Source: Desulfosporosinus sp. (lineage in GTDB: Bacteria > Bacillota > Desulfitobacteriia > Desulfitobacteriales > Desulfitobacteriaceae). From it: 64,000 bases of DNA. Under the pieces are notes generated by a model. The model was not told the origin of the DNA, searched no databases, and worked only from the letters and a program-made list of their open reading frames with translations. The translations under genes were made by a program, and so were the position numbers. The DNA is taken from assembly GCA_003513495.1 (NCBI GenBank), contig DOPM01000054.1, forward strand, positions 31,269 through 95,268. Direction: 5' to 3'. Below, one piece after another: positions 51,815-61,409 of this stretch (positions are counted from its first letter, which is position 1; each line of letters starts with the position of its first letter).

Positions 51815-51842
51815 CTGCTTTCCCTCCTTCTTTGTTATATAA

Positions 51843-51874
51843 AATAAAAAAACCCTCTAAAATTGTAGAAGGTT
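51843..51874 (-). terminator. riboswitch-controlled terminator
   Basis: Minus-strand AACCTTCT and AGAGGGTT (8 pairs with one G-U), then TTTTTTTATTTT, between the TPP aptamer and the first gene. This suits transcription attenuation when TPP is bound. Confidence 0.8.
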
Positions 51875-51907
51875 CTTACTCACGCAATGATCGGCATCGA
51901 TACATGC

Positions 51908-52008
51908 ACTATAATTCCCTCCGCTAGCATTACCTAGTTCAGGTCAATGGGTCGGAAACTCATATTTCCCTCTCAGCCGATAGATCAGCTCCCCAAATAT
52001 TTATTATT
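51908..52008 (-). ncRNA. TPP riboswitch (THI element)
   Basis: The minus strand carries the conserved CTGAGAGGGA (P2-J3 core), then ACCTGAACTAGGTAATGCTA and GCGGAGGGAA, the pyrimidine- and diphosphate-sensing parts of the aptamer. GGGGAGC opens helix P2. It controls the thiamine-precursor transport operon through the terminator at 51843-51874. Confidence 0.96.
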
Positions 52009-52054
52009 TTCGTAATCATAGCATCTCGGTTAGGCGTTTGTCAACTTACATCTA

Positions 52055-52093
52055 GTGGGACGGGGGGACAGGTTCCTTGTCCCCCCGTCCCAC
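52055..52093. repeat. REP-like GC-rich palindrome after carB
   Basis: GTGGGACGGGGGGACA and its exact complement (16-bp arms, loop GGTTCCT). It has the GGGACAGGTTCCTTGTCCC form often seen scattered in Firmicute genomes beside RAYT-type transposases, none of which is visible here. It may also act as a terminator for carB. Confidence 0.75.
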
Positions 52094-52098
52094 CCGGT

Positions 52099-55000
52099 TT
52101 ACATCACCAAATACTCCTGTAAAGCGAGAACCTGGGGAGACGTATGACTTCGTATCTCTTGGAACGCTCGGACGACGGCTTTCGCAGTATCCATCGACGA
52201 AAAACATGGGACGCCGTGTTCTGCAGCTAACCTCCTCAGAAGATAACCAGTCCTCTCCGGGGTTCCTTTATTAGGCGTGCTAAGGATGAAGGAGAATTCT
52301 CGCTGTCTTATGGCTTCTTGAAGCGCCTGGCTGGATTCAGTCACTTCTTCTACCTCTACACCACATAGGGCTAAAGCCTTGGCAGTATCTCCGGTTCCCT
52401 TGACACCAAATCCCAACTGAGCTAGTTGTCGAGCCAGGGTAATCGCTTCTGGCCGATCTTTCTCTGCAACAGATACTAGAATATTCCCATCTTTGGGGAG
52501 GGGAATACGAGAAGCCGCAAAAGCCTTTGCCAAAGCATGCCCGAATTGTGTATCCATCCCTAATACTTCCCCTGTTGACTTCATTTCAGGGCCTAAGGAA
52601 GTTTCGACCTTTGTCAATTTTTCAAAGGAAAAAACCGGAGCTTTAACAACGACGAAGGGAACTTCAGGAGCAAGTCCATGGTTATAGCCCATATCTTTTA
52701 AGGTTTTACCGAGAGCAACTTGAACAGCTAAGTTCACCAGGGGAATCCCCGTCACTTTAGAAAGAATCGGAACCGTACGGCTTGCACGTGGGTTCACTTC
52801 TAGAACATATACCTTGCCTCGCACGACGACAAATTGAATATTGATAAGTCCTCTGATTCCAATTCCTTCAGCCAGACGACAGGTGAAATCTTCGATTTGT
52901 TCGATTTCAGCAGGGGTTAAACTCTGGGGCGGATAAACTGCCAGACTGTCTCCTGAGTGGACACCGGCGCGTTCGATATGCTCCATGATGCCTGCTATTA
53001 TCGTGGTCTCTCCGTCTGAAACCGCGTCAACTTCAACTTCTTTTCCATCCAAATATCTATCCACCAAAATCGGATGCTCTGGAGATAGATGAATCGCCCG
53101 CCTTAAATAATCTTCCAGTTCATCTAGATTCTCTACCACTTGCATAGCACGACCACCAATGACATAGGATGGGCGGACAATCACAGGAAATTCCAGTTCC
53201 TCGGCAATTTTCTTGGCTTGGTCGACTGATATAACACTTCGCCCTTCAGATTGAGGGATTCCTAAACGACCTAATAATTCAGCAAACCGCTCCCGATCCT
53301 CAGCCATATCAATCGCATCAACGGGGGTTCCTAGAACTTCTATTCCCGCAAGTTTTAGACGGCCCGCTAAATTTATGGCTGTCTGTCCTCCAAATTGAAC
53401 TAAGACTCCATCCGCTTTTTCTTTACTTAAGACATGAAGCACATCTTCTATGGTCAAGGGCTCAAAGTAGAGCTTATCTGCAATATCGAAATCTGTGGAT
53501 ACTGTTTCCGGATTATTATTGATCATAATGGCTTCTACACCCGCTTCTTGCAAAGCTGTGAGTGCGTGTACAGAGCAATAATCAAACTCAATTCCTTGCC
53601 CGATTCGGATAGGTCCTGAACCTAAGACGACAACCTTAGGACCTGTACTCACCTTTCCCTCATCTTCTTCCTCATAGCTGGAATAATAATAAGGGGTTGC
53701 CGAAGCAAACTCTGCTGCACAGGTATCTACAGTCTTATAAACTGGAATAATCCCCAAGTCCCTACGCATCTCACGAACGGTTTCTTCCGAGCGCCCCGAA
53801 AGTTTGGCAATGGCTAGATCAGAGAACCCTAGAACTTTTGCCAAGCGCAGTAACTCGGTGGTTAAGGGCTCATTTTGCAAGCGTTGTTCCAGTAGAACCA
53901 GCTCTTTAATCTTATACAAATAGAAAGGATCAATCTGAGTAAGCATTTGAACTTCTAATATGGTCCAATCCCGACGAAAGGCTTCAGGAATTGCGAAAAA
54001 ACGTTCATGGTCGGCTGACGTAAGTTTGTCTTCGATCTCCATCTCTGTCCAACCCCCAGAAGCTTTAATCCGAAGACCGACTGTGCCAACCTCTAAAGAA
54101 CGGGTTGCTTTTAAAAGAGCGGCTTCCAACGTCCGCTCCATGGCCATTACTTCTCCCGTCGCTTTCATTTGTGTGCCCAGACGATGGTCAGCAGCCGGGA
54201 ATTTATCAAAAGGCCAACGAGGGAATTTTACAACTACATAGTCAAGAGCCGGCTCAAAACAAGCACTGGTATGACCGGTCACTGGATTCGTCAATTCTGG
54301 CAGAGTAAAGCCCACAGACAAAAGAGCCGCCATCTTGGCAATGGGATAACCAGTGGCTTTAGAGGCGAGGGCACTCGAGCGGCTAACCCGGGGATTTACT
54401 TCAATTACGACGTATTCTCGATTGACTGGATTTAAAGCAAATTGAACATTACATCCTCCATTAACCCCCAGGGCCCGGATTATCTTTAATGATGATGCTC
54501 TCAGCATCTGATATTCAACATCACTCAAGGTCTGCGAGGGGGCAACGACGATGCTATCTCCAGTATGTATTCCTACGGGGTCGATATTTTCCATGTTACA
54601 TATTGTAATGCAGTTATCTGCCGCGTCACGCATGACTTCATACTCAATTTCCTTCCAGCCAGCCACACTCCGCTCTAAAAGACATTGTCCAATGGGGCTG
54701 GCCTGTAACCCTCCCCTTAAAATATCATCGAGTTGTTTGTGGTTTTTGACAATCCCGCCACCCGTTCCGCCAAGAGTATACGCAGGCCGAATAATCAGCG
54801 GGAACCCCTGTCTTTTGGCGAATTCCTTGCCTTCTGCTAAGGTGGTTACAATGACGCTTTCGGCCACCGGTTCTCCCAGTGAGAGCATTGTTTCCTTAAA
54901 GGCATCCCGATCTTCTGCTTTATAAATTGTCTCTGAGTTACAACCAATGAGATCCACGTTATATTGTTTTAAAAGTCCACCGCGCTCTAATTCCATAGCT

Positions 55001-55293
55001 AAATTAAGACCTGTTTGCCCACCTAGTGTAGGCAGTAAGGCATCCGGGCGTTCTTTACTGATAATCCGCTCTAGTACCTCAGGCAACAAAGGCTCGATAT
55101 AGGTAATGTCGGCTGTTTGCACATCCGTCATGATGGTTGCCGGGTTACTGTTAACCAGCACTACCTCCAATCCCACATCACGAAGAGCTCTGCACGCTTG
55201 GGTCCCCGCATAATCAAATTCTGCAGCTTGCCCAATTACGATAGGCCCTGATCCAATGACAAGGACCTTCTTCCACGCCGGATTAAGAGGCAT
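52099..55293 (-). CDS. carB: carbamoyl phosphate synthase large chain
   Basis: 1064 residues: two homologous synthetase halves, each with ATP-grasp motifs (VIGSGPIVIGQAAEFDYAG in the first, VLGSGPIRIGQGIEFDYCS in the second), and a C-terminal MGS-like regulatory domain (from about 930). It makes carbamoyl phosphate from bicarbonate, ammonia and two ATP. It overlaps carA by 11 bases. Last gene of the argCJBD-carAB operon, so this copy serves arginine; a pyrimidine copy may exist elsewhere. Confidence 0.96.
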   Translation of the reverse strand: MPLNPAWKKVLVIGSGPIVIGQAAEFDYAGTQACRALRDVGLEVVLVNSNPATIMTDVQTADITYIEPLLPEVLERIISKERPDALLPTLGGQTGLNLAMELERGGLLKQYNVDLIGCNSETIYKAEDRDAFKETMLSLGEPVAESVIVTTLAEGKEFAKRQGFPLIIRPAYTLGGTGGGIVKNHKQLDDILRGGLQASPIGQCLLERSVAGWKEIEYEVMRDAADNCITICNMENIDPVGIHTGDSIVVAPSQTLSDVEYQMLRASSLKIIRALGVNGGCNVQFALNPVNREYVVIEVNPRVSRSSALASKATGYPIAKMAALLSVGFTLPELTNPVTGHTSACFEPALDYVVVKFPRWPFDKFPAADHRLGTQMKATGEVMAMERTLEAALLKATRSLEVGTVGLRIKASGGWTEMEIEDKLTSADHERFFAIPEAFRRDWTILEVQMLTQIDPFYLYKIKELVLLEQRLQNEPLTTELLRLAKVLGFSDLAIAKLSGRSEETVREMRRDLGIIPVYKTVDTCAAEFASATPYYYSSYEEEDEGKVSTGPKVVVLGSGPIRIGQGIEFDYCSVHALTALQEAGVEAIMINNNPETVSTDFDIADKLYFEPLTIEDVLHVLSKEKADGVLVQFGGQTAINLAGRLKLAGIEVLGTPVDAIDMAEDRERFAELLGRLGIPQSEGRSVISVDQAKKIAEELEFPVIVRPSYVIGGRAMQVVENLDELEDYLRRAIHLSPEHPILVDRYLDGKEVEVDAVSDGETTIIAGIMEHIERAGVHSGDSLAVYPPQSLTPAEIEQIEDFTCRLAEGIGIRGLINIQFVVVRGKVYVLEVNPRASRTVPILSKVTGIPLVNLAVQVALGKTLKDMGYNHGLAPEVPFVVVKAPVFSFEKLTKVETSLGPEMKSTGEVLGMDTQFGHALAKAFAASRIPLPKDGNILVSVAEKDRPEAITLARQLAQLGFGVKGTGDTAKALALCGVEVEEVTESSQALQEAIRQREFSFILSTPNKGTPERTGYLLRRLAAEHGVPCFSSMDTAKAVVRAFQEIRSHTSPQVLALQEYLVM

Positions 55294-56383
55294 ATCCAGC
55301 CCTCCATTCCTGCATTAATTGCGCAAATTCCTCAAAGAGATAAAGTGATTCACTTGGTCCCGGTCCTGCCTCCGGGTGGTATTGAACCGAAAAAACAGGT
55401 AACTCTCGATGCTTAACCCCTTCAACGCTTTGATCATTAAGGTTACGATGGGTTACGTAGAGAGGAGTTTGATTTAGACTCTCTTCTGAAATTGCATAAC
55501 CATGATTCTGTGAAGTTATTGTCACTCGTTTAGACTCTAGATCTTGTACGGGTTGATTACCTCCCCGATGCCCAAACTTCATCTTATAGGTGTCTCCTCC
55601 TAAGGCTAGGGATAAGAGTTGATGTCCCAAGCAAATACCAAAGATAGGTCGTTTGCCCAATAACCCTTGAATAGTTTCTATACCGACTGCTACCTCTTTA
55701 GGGTCTCCCGGACCATTAGAGAGAAAGACGCCATCCGGTTGAAGCTTCATTATTTGTTCTGCGGAGGTAGAATATGGAACAACGGTTAGCTGAAACCCGC
55801 TTTCTTGCATGGCCTGAAGGATATTCCTCTTAATCCCGAAGTCCATTACCACCACATGAACGGCTTCATTCTCGTTTTTGATAGCAGGTAAGGTATAGAT
55901 CTTAGGAGTACTAACCTTTTTAACAACATCACTTGGAACAGATTTTGTTTTCAAGCGAGGAACCCATTCACTGACATTCTCTACTTCAGTCGTTATTACT
56001 CCACGCAGAACACCGTGTTCTCGAATAATGCGGGTTAAAGCACGAGTATCAATTCCCTTTATCCCTACAACTCCGGATTGCGCCAACGTCCTGGAGATGT
56101 TTTTTTCCATCTGCCAATGACTGGGATTGCGTGCGGCTTCTTTAACAATGAACCCTTGGACCTGAGGTTTATCTGATTGATCATCCACTCTGTTAATCCC
56201 GTAGTTTCCAATGAGAGGATAGGTCATACACACCATTTGTCCAGCATACGATGGATCGGTTAACACCTCTTGATAACCAGTCATTCCTGTATTAAAGACA
56301 ACTTCTCCAAAGGCCTCTCCCGTTGCCCCAAAAGACTCCCCCAATAAAATTTTCCCAGTCTCAAGTACGAGTGCTGCTTTCAA
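55283..56383 (-). CDS. carA: carbamoyl phosphate synthase small chain
   Basis: 366 residues from TTG 56383 (KAALVLETGKILLGESFG), behind GAGGAGGG. The N-terminal domain is CPSase small-subunit type. The C-terminal class I glutaminase has the nucleophile in GICLGHQLL and the His/Glu in QYHPEAGPGP. It supplies ammonia to CarB. Confidence 0.94.
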   Translation of the reverse strand: MKAALVLETGKILLGESFGATGEAFGEVVFNTGMTGYQEVLTDPSYAGQMVCMTYPLIGNYGINRVDDQSDKPQVQGFIVKEAARNPSHWQMEKNISRTLAQSGVVGIKGIDTRALTRIIREHGVLRGVITTEVENVSEWVPRLKTKSVPSDVVKKVSTPKIYTLPAIKNENEAVHVVVMDFGIKRNILQAMQESGFQLTVVPYSTSAEQIMKLQPDGVFLSNGPGDPKEVAVGIETIQGLLGKRPIFGICLGHQLLSLALGGDTYKMKFGHRGGNQPVQDLESKRVTITSQNHGYAISEESLNQTPLYVTHRNLNDQSVEGVKHRELPVFSVQYHPEAGPGPSESLYLFEEFAQLMQEWRAGYAS

Positions 56384-56473
56384 TCCTATCCCTCCTCGGA
56401 ACAATCTCTATCTATCTCCTAAGTCCCTTTTATCTGGATCTTTCAAACTAATTCGGGCCTCAGTCCTCTGGAA

Positions 56474-57682
56474 TCACTTCCATAGTTTCGAGAGCACTTC
56501 ATCTAGAATCCCCAAAGCTTTATCTATTTCTTGCTTCTCGACCGTTAATGGAGGAAGGAATCGTAAGATTTTCCCCCCGACACAGTTGATTAAAAGCCCA
56601 TGTCGTAGGCAATCGGCAACGATTTCAGGGCCAAACTTAGAAACTGGCCACCCCACAATAAATCCTTTTCCTCGGACGGGACCACCTGTGTGATAGTTCT
56701 GTGCCAATTTATCAAGTCCTTGTTGAAAGTATTCCGCCCGCTCTTGTACTCCCTCAAAAAATCCATCCTCAAGCATCAAGTCTAAGACGGCACACCCTGC
56801 CGCAGTGGCTAAGGGATTTCCTCCAAAAGTTGAAGCATGATCTCCTGGCTGAAAAGCGTTGGCAACTTTATCTGTAGCTAACATAGCTCCAATCGGCACT
56901 CCACCGCCCAAAGCCTTCGCCAATGTCATGATATCCGGATGAACACCGCTCCACTCATAGGCAAAGAGCTTCCCAGTCCGGCCAACCCCGCACTGTACCT
57001 CATCAAAAATCAATAACGCACCATATTGGTCACACAGTGCCCGTGCTTCCTGGAGAAACTCTATCGAGGCTGGAATCACACCACCCTCACCTTGAATAGG
57101 TTCAATAAATACTGCAGCAGTATTATTGCTAACCTTTGCTCTTAGACCTTCGATATCATTCAAGGCGGCATATGTAAAGCCTGCAGGTAGTGGGTCAAAC
57201 CCTTCCTGATATTTAGTTTGTCCGGTGAGGGTAAGGGTCGCTAGGGTTCGCCCATGAAAAGAGTTTTCGAGGGAAACAACTTCATATTTATGCTCACCAA
57301 AATTTTTCTTAGAGTATTTACGAGCGAGCTTAAATGCTGCTTCATTAGCCTCTGCTCCGCTATTGCAAAAGAATACTTTATCCGCAAATGAATGCTTCAC
57401 CAAGCGCTCAGCCAAAGCCACTTGGTTTGGTATCCAGTAAATATTTGAAGTGTGCAAAATTTCTTTAGCCTGTTCCTGAATGGCGTTGACAACCGCAGGA
57501 TGGCTATGTCCCAAAGAATTAACTGCGAGCCCCGTCACGAAATCTAAATATTGTTTTCCGTCCGAATCCCAAACATATGCCCCGTCCCCTTTGACCATTG
57601 TCATGGGTAAGCGACCATAAGTATTCATTACCACATCTTTTCCACGTTCAATAATCGCTTCGGTTGTTAAGCCTTCTAACAT
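56474..57682 (-). CDS. argD: acetylornithine aminotransferase
   Basis: 402 residues of the class III PLP aminotransferase family: SGAEANEAAFKLAR, FHGRTLATLTLTGQ, LLIFDEVQCGVGRTG and the PLP lysine in TLAKALGGGVPIGA. It converts acetylglutamate semialdehyde to acetylornithine. Placed between argB and carA. Confidence 0.93.
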   Translation of the reverse strand: MLEGLTTEAIIERGKDVVMNTYGRLPMTMVKGDGAYVWDSDGKQYLDFVTGLAVNSLGHSHPAVVNAIQEQAKEILHTSNIYWIPNQVALAERLVKHSFADKVFFCNSGAEANEAAFKLARKYSKKNFGEHKYEVVSLENSFHGRTLATLTLTGQTKYQEGFDPLPAGFTYAALNDIEGLRAKVSNNTAAVFIEPIQGEGGVIPASIEFLQEARALCDQYGALLIFDEVQCGVGRTGKLFAYEWSGVHPDIMTLAKALGGGVPIGAMLATDKVANAFQPGDHASTFGGNPLATAAGCAVLDLMLEDGFFEGVQERAEYFQQGLDKLAQNYHTGGPVRGKGFIVGWPVSKFGPEIVADCLRHGLLINCVGGKILRFLPPLTVEKQEIDKALGILDEVLSKLWK

Positions 57683-57791
57683 TCTAATTCATCCTCCTTA
57701 CTGGATAATTCAGCCTTCGTGGTTCGTTGTTCGATAAACGCCCTCCAACAATTCTATCAATGGCAACTGGATAAGACTTTTAGCAGAATGA

Positions 57792-58694
57792 TCAGTCATC
57801 GCTTTTGAACATCGTGCCAATTCCACCATCCGTAAATAGCTCTAATAAAATTGCATGACTGAGTCGACCATCAAGGATATGCACGCTGCCAACTCCCTTG
57901 TCTAACGCTGAAACTGCACACTCTACTTTAGGGAGCATTCCACCGCTTAAAACTCCTTGTTCCTTTAGCATCGCCACTTCCCCTCTGGAAATCGTAGAAA
58001 TGAGAGATTCTGGATCCGTAACATTTTTCAGTATTCCACGTACATCCGTCAAGAGCAACAACTTATCTGCCTTCAGCGCCTCAGCAATTTTTCCCGCAGC
58101 CGTATCCGCATTGACATTGAATGTCTCTCCTTCGTCTCCGCTGGCCACCGGTGAGATTACCGGAATATATCCCTGCCCCAACAAGGTGTTTAAGATGTCG
58201 GGGGTAACACTCTGGATTTCGCCTACCAGCCCTAAATCAACGTCTTCCATCTTTCCTAAACTATTGGGCATCTGCATAGGCTTCTTAACCGCTCTGAGCA
58301 GTTTGGCATCCTTTCCTGATAATCCAACACTCTTACCTCCAAAGCGATTGAGCAGGGAAACCATTTCAGTGTTCAGCTTCCCCAACAAAACCATTTGTGC
58401 TATCTCCATGGTTTGAGCATCCGTAACTCTTAACCCTTGCACAAATTGACTTTCTATTCCGACCTTCTTCAGCATAGCATTAATCTCCGGTCCTCCACCG
58501 TGAACGAGGACCGGACGAATCCCTACAGAATGTAAAAGAAGGATATCTAACATCACCGATTCTTTGAGAACTGGATCAACCATGGCGTGACCGCCGTACT
58601 TAATTACCACAGTTTTTCCGGCAAATTTCTGGATATATGGAAGGGCTTCTACTAAAACCCGCGCTTTACCTAATCCCTGCTCCATGGGGGTCAT
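57792..58694 (-). CDS. argB: acetylglutamate kinase
   Basis: 300 residues of the amino acid kinase fold: VVIKYGGHAM, LVHGGGPEINAML, NVNADTAAGKIAEAL and LTDVRGILKN. It phosphorylates N-acetylglutamate. An arginine-inhibited type is likely from its N-terminal extension (EQGLGKARVLVEALPYIQKF region). Lies after argJ. Confidence 0.94.
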   Translation of the reverse strand: MTPMEQGLGKARVLVEALPYIQKFAGKTVVIKYGGHAMVDPVLKESVMLDILLLHSVGIRPVLVHGGGPEINAMLKKVGIESQFVQGLRVTDAQTMEIAQMVLLGKLNTEMVSLLNRFGGKSVGLSGKDAKLLRAVKKPMQMPNSLGKMEDVDLGLVGEIQSVTPDILNTLLGQGYIPVISPVASGDEGETFNVNADTAAGKIAEALKADKLLLLTDVRGILKNVTDPESLISTISRGEVAMLKEQGVLSGGMLPKVECAVSALDKGVGSVHILDGRLSHAILLELFTDGGIGTMFKSDD

Positions 58695-58807
58695 CTAAAC
58701 ACCTCCAACTTAATTTTATACCTACGTACTTTTAAGAAAAGCCACGTCTACTCCTCGTTCCTTAAATTCAAAAACTTGTCATTCTGGATCCTTTAGTCGC
58801 TTTCATT

Positions 58808-60067
58808 TTAAGTTCTATAACTCCCATTGATCGTTACATATTCATGAGTTAGGTCACAGCCCCATGCCGTTGCTTGTTCTTCCCCGTTATGGAGGTTTAA
58901 GCGAATGTGAACCTCTTTGTGACCAAGAATTTCTTTGGCCCTGTCTTCCGAAAAGGCGACTCCTCTTCCCGCTTGGGCGACGATTAAATCCCCTAGAAGG
59001 ACATCAACACTTTCCGGATTGAACTCCGCTCCAGAATATCCTGCCGCTGTCAAAATTCGGCCCCAGTTCGCATCCTCACCGAAAAGCGCAGCTTTCACTA
59101 AACTAGAGCCACAAATGCTCCGGGCAATTTTACGAGCATCTTCGATTGTTTTAGCTCCTGAGACTGACACTTCCATTAGCTTACTGGCTCCCTCTCCATC
59201 CCGGGCAATATCTTTAGCCAGCTCAATACACATGGACTTAACCATTTTTTCAAAGTTTACTCGGTCTTCCCCGACTGGGGCGATTCCCGAGGATCCATTT
59301 GCCAATAGGAGAACCATATCGTTGGTACTAGTGTCTCCATCAACCGTTACCATATTAAAGCTTTCTTCGACTGCCTCACGCAGGATACGTTGCAGATCCT
59401 CCGAAGGCAGGAAAGCATCTGTGGTAATGAAGCCCAACATGGTACCCATATTAGGGTGAATCATCCCAGATCCTTTAGCAATCGCTCCCAGATGGATCAC
59501 ACCACCTTGAGAACAGGGAAGCTCATATGCATACTCCTTCACCATGGTATCTGTGGTCATAATTGCTAATGCTGCCCGATGTGCTCCTTCATCAGCCATT
59601 TCCTTATGTCCACGGATCCCTTTGACCACATCGTTAAGAAGAAGGGAACTCGCTGTACGAATCCCGTTTAAGACTCGATCAAGCGGCATTTCAACCCCAA
59701 TTACACCTGTTGAAGCCACTAAAACATCCTCAGGCTCTAAACCCAAATACATCCCTACAACTTCCGCCATGGCAAAGGCTGCCTGATCACCGAATTCTCC
59801 AACACAAGCGTTGGCATTTCCGCTATTTACGACAATAGCTCGGGCCATACCATTCTTCAAGTGGCGCTGTGTTAAATAAAGCGGGTGGGCTTTGACCAAG
59901 TTCCGAGTGTATACCCCCGCAGCTTGCGCTTGCACATCTGAAAAAATTATTGCTACATCGTACTTGTCCTTATATTTAATGCCTGCCTGGACACCAGTTG
60001 CATAGAAACCCTTGGGAGCAGCTATACCTCCATCAGTTGGCTTCCAAGCCTTTTCTGTACTATCCAC
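58808..60067 (-). CDS. argJ: glutamate N-acetyltransferase / amino-acid acetyltransferase
   Basis: 419 residues. The self-cleavage site is in HPNMGTMLGFITTDA (between the T-M or GT pair, giving alpha and beta chains). Also the ATGVIGVEMP and NSGNANACVG motifs. It recycles the acetyl group from acetylornithine to glutamate. Whether it also uses acetyl-CoA cannot be told from sequence. No argA is present, which suits the bifunctional form. Confidence 0.94.
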   Translation of the reverse strand: MDSTEKAWKPTDGGIAAPKGFYATGVQAGIKYKDKYDVAIIFSDVQAQAAGVYTRNLVKAHPLYLTQRHLKNGMARAIVVNSGNANACVGEFGDQAAFAMAEVVGMYLGLEPEDVLVASTGVIGVEMPLDRVLNGIRTASSLLLNDVVKGIRGHKEMADEGAHRAALAIMTTDTMVKEYAYELPCSQGGVIHLGAIAKGSGMIHPNMGTMLGFITTDAFLPSEDLQRILREAVEESFNMVTVDGDTSTNDMVLLLANGSSGIAPVGEDRVNFEKMVKSMCIELAKDIARDGEGASKLMEVSVSGAKTIEDARKIARSICGSSLVKAALFGEDANWGRILTAAGYSGAEFNPESVDVLLGDLIVAQAGRGVAFSEDRAKEILGHKEVHIRLNLHNGEEQATAWGCDLTHEYVTINGSYRT

Positions 60068-60167
60068 TAATTTACACGCTCCTTCACTTTATCCATTTAA
60101 GTCTTCATGAGAACAAATTGCTGATTTGCTAGTCGATCGCGCTATCTCACCCATTGTCTGAGTAGGT

Positions 60168-61193
60168 TTATGGCCAAAGAGCTGTTCCCTTAAGACCTTG
60201 GCTTTCAGGCCATCCCATAGCAAGATTCATATTCTGAACGGCCTGCCCTGCCGCACCTTTCAACAGATTGTCAATGGTAGCAACAATAACTGCATTACCT
60301 GTTCTTTTATCCAAAGTCAATTGCAAAAAGGCATGGTTGCTTCCACTGGAAAACTTTGTTTGGGGCCAAGTCCCTGGAGGCAAAAGATGAATGAATTCTT
60401 CGTTTTGATATTGATCTGACCAACAGTTGCGTAGGTCTTCCTCTTCAACCCCATCCGAAACTTTAGCATAAATCGTCACCAGCATCCCTCGTGTCATAGG
60501 CACTAAATGTGGTGTAAAGTTTATGGTTAATGGCTGCCCTGCCGCCCGAGATAGTTCTTGTTCTATTTCCGGAGTATGACGATGATTTGCCACACCATAG
60601 GCTTTGAAGTTTTCGTTTACCTCTCCGAAGTGCGTATTTAGCGAGACTCCTCGTCCTGCTCCCGACACACCCGATTTGGCATCAATTATTAAATAGCTTG
60701 TTTGAAGTAATTGTCTACGAAGCAAGGGGACCAGGGCTAGGAGAGTTGCCGTTGGATAACACCCAGGGTTTGCTATTAAGCACTTTCCTCGTATTTGTTC
60801 ACGATAAAGCTCAGGTAACCCATATACTGCGTCTTTAAGCAGCTCGGCTGCTGGATGTTTTATCTTGTACCATTCCTCGTATATTTCAGCTGCATTCAAC
60901 CGAAAATCGGCTCCCAGGTCAACAACCTTCATCTTACGCGCTAAGAAAGCACTTGTTCTTTCCGCCGTTAGGCCATGTGGAAGCGCACAAAAAAGGACAT
61001 CTACATCCGGTATGTTTTCATCTTGCAAAATCCCCACATTTTGATCCAGCCAATGTGGATAAACCGTATCATAATTTTCCCCGGCTACGCTTGACGATGA
61101 AAGATATAACTCCTTCACCTCTTCATGGCGCTGTAATAGCCGTACTAATTCCTGTCCTGCGTATCCTGTAGCTCCAAGAATACCGACCTTCAT
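60168..61193 (-). CDS. argC: N-acetyl-gamma-glutamyl-phosphate reductase
   Basis: 341 residues. N-terminal NADP-binding GATGYAGQELVRLL, the active-site Cys in ANPGCYPTATLL, and HRHTPEIEQEL. First gene of the arginine operon, behind a promoter overlapped by an ARG box. Confidence 0.95.
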   Translation of the reverse strand: MKVGILGATGYAGQELVRLLQRHEEVKELYLSSSSVAGENYDTVYPHWLDQNVGILQDENIPDVDVLFCALPHGLTAERTSAFLARKMKVVDLGADFRLNAAEIYEEWYKIKHPAAELLKDAVYGLPELYREQIRGKCLIANPGCYPTATLLALVPLLRRQLLQTSYLIIDAKSGVSGAGRGVSLNTHFGEVNENFKAYGVANHRHTPEIEQELSRAAGQPLTINFTPHLVPMTRGMLVTIYAKVSDGVEEEDLRNCWSDQYQNEEFIHLLPPGTWPQTKFSSGSNHAFLQLTLDKRTGNAVIVATIDNLLKGAAGQAVQNMNLAMGWPESQGLKGTALWP

Positions 61194-61234
61194 ATCTTAA
61201 ACCCTTCTCTCTGATATCAATTTCACTTTTAATA

Positions 61235-61263
61235 ATTATACATATACCTGCATAAACATTCAA
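61235..61263 (-). promoter_or_regulatory. promoter of the arginine operon with overlapping ARG box
   Basis: Minus-strand TTGAAT, 17 bases, TATAAT. The stretch TTGAATGTTTATGCA at 61249-61263 fits the ARG box pattern and covers the -35 hexamer, so ArgR binding should block RNA polymerase. Confidence 0.75.
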
Positions 61264-61298
61264 CCGTTAATTAAATACTTTTATACTTTCTGACAGTA

Positions 61299-61325
61299 CA
61301 AAAAAAAGAAAGGGTTTCCCCCTTC
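61299..61325 (-). terminator. intrinsic terminator after the M20 hydrolase gene
   Basis: Minus-strand GAAGGG, loop GGAAA, CCCTTTC (one bulge), then TTTTTTT. Confidence 0.7.
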
Positions 61326-61409
61326 TACCAATACGCTGCATGGTGCAGTATTTGATTATGACTTATATTTCCACCTAATACAAATTATTATTCTTTATAT
61401 AGATTAGAT

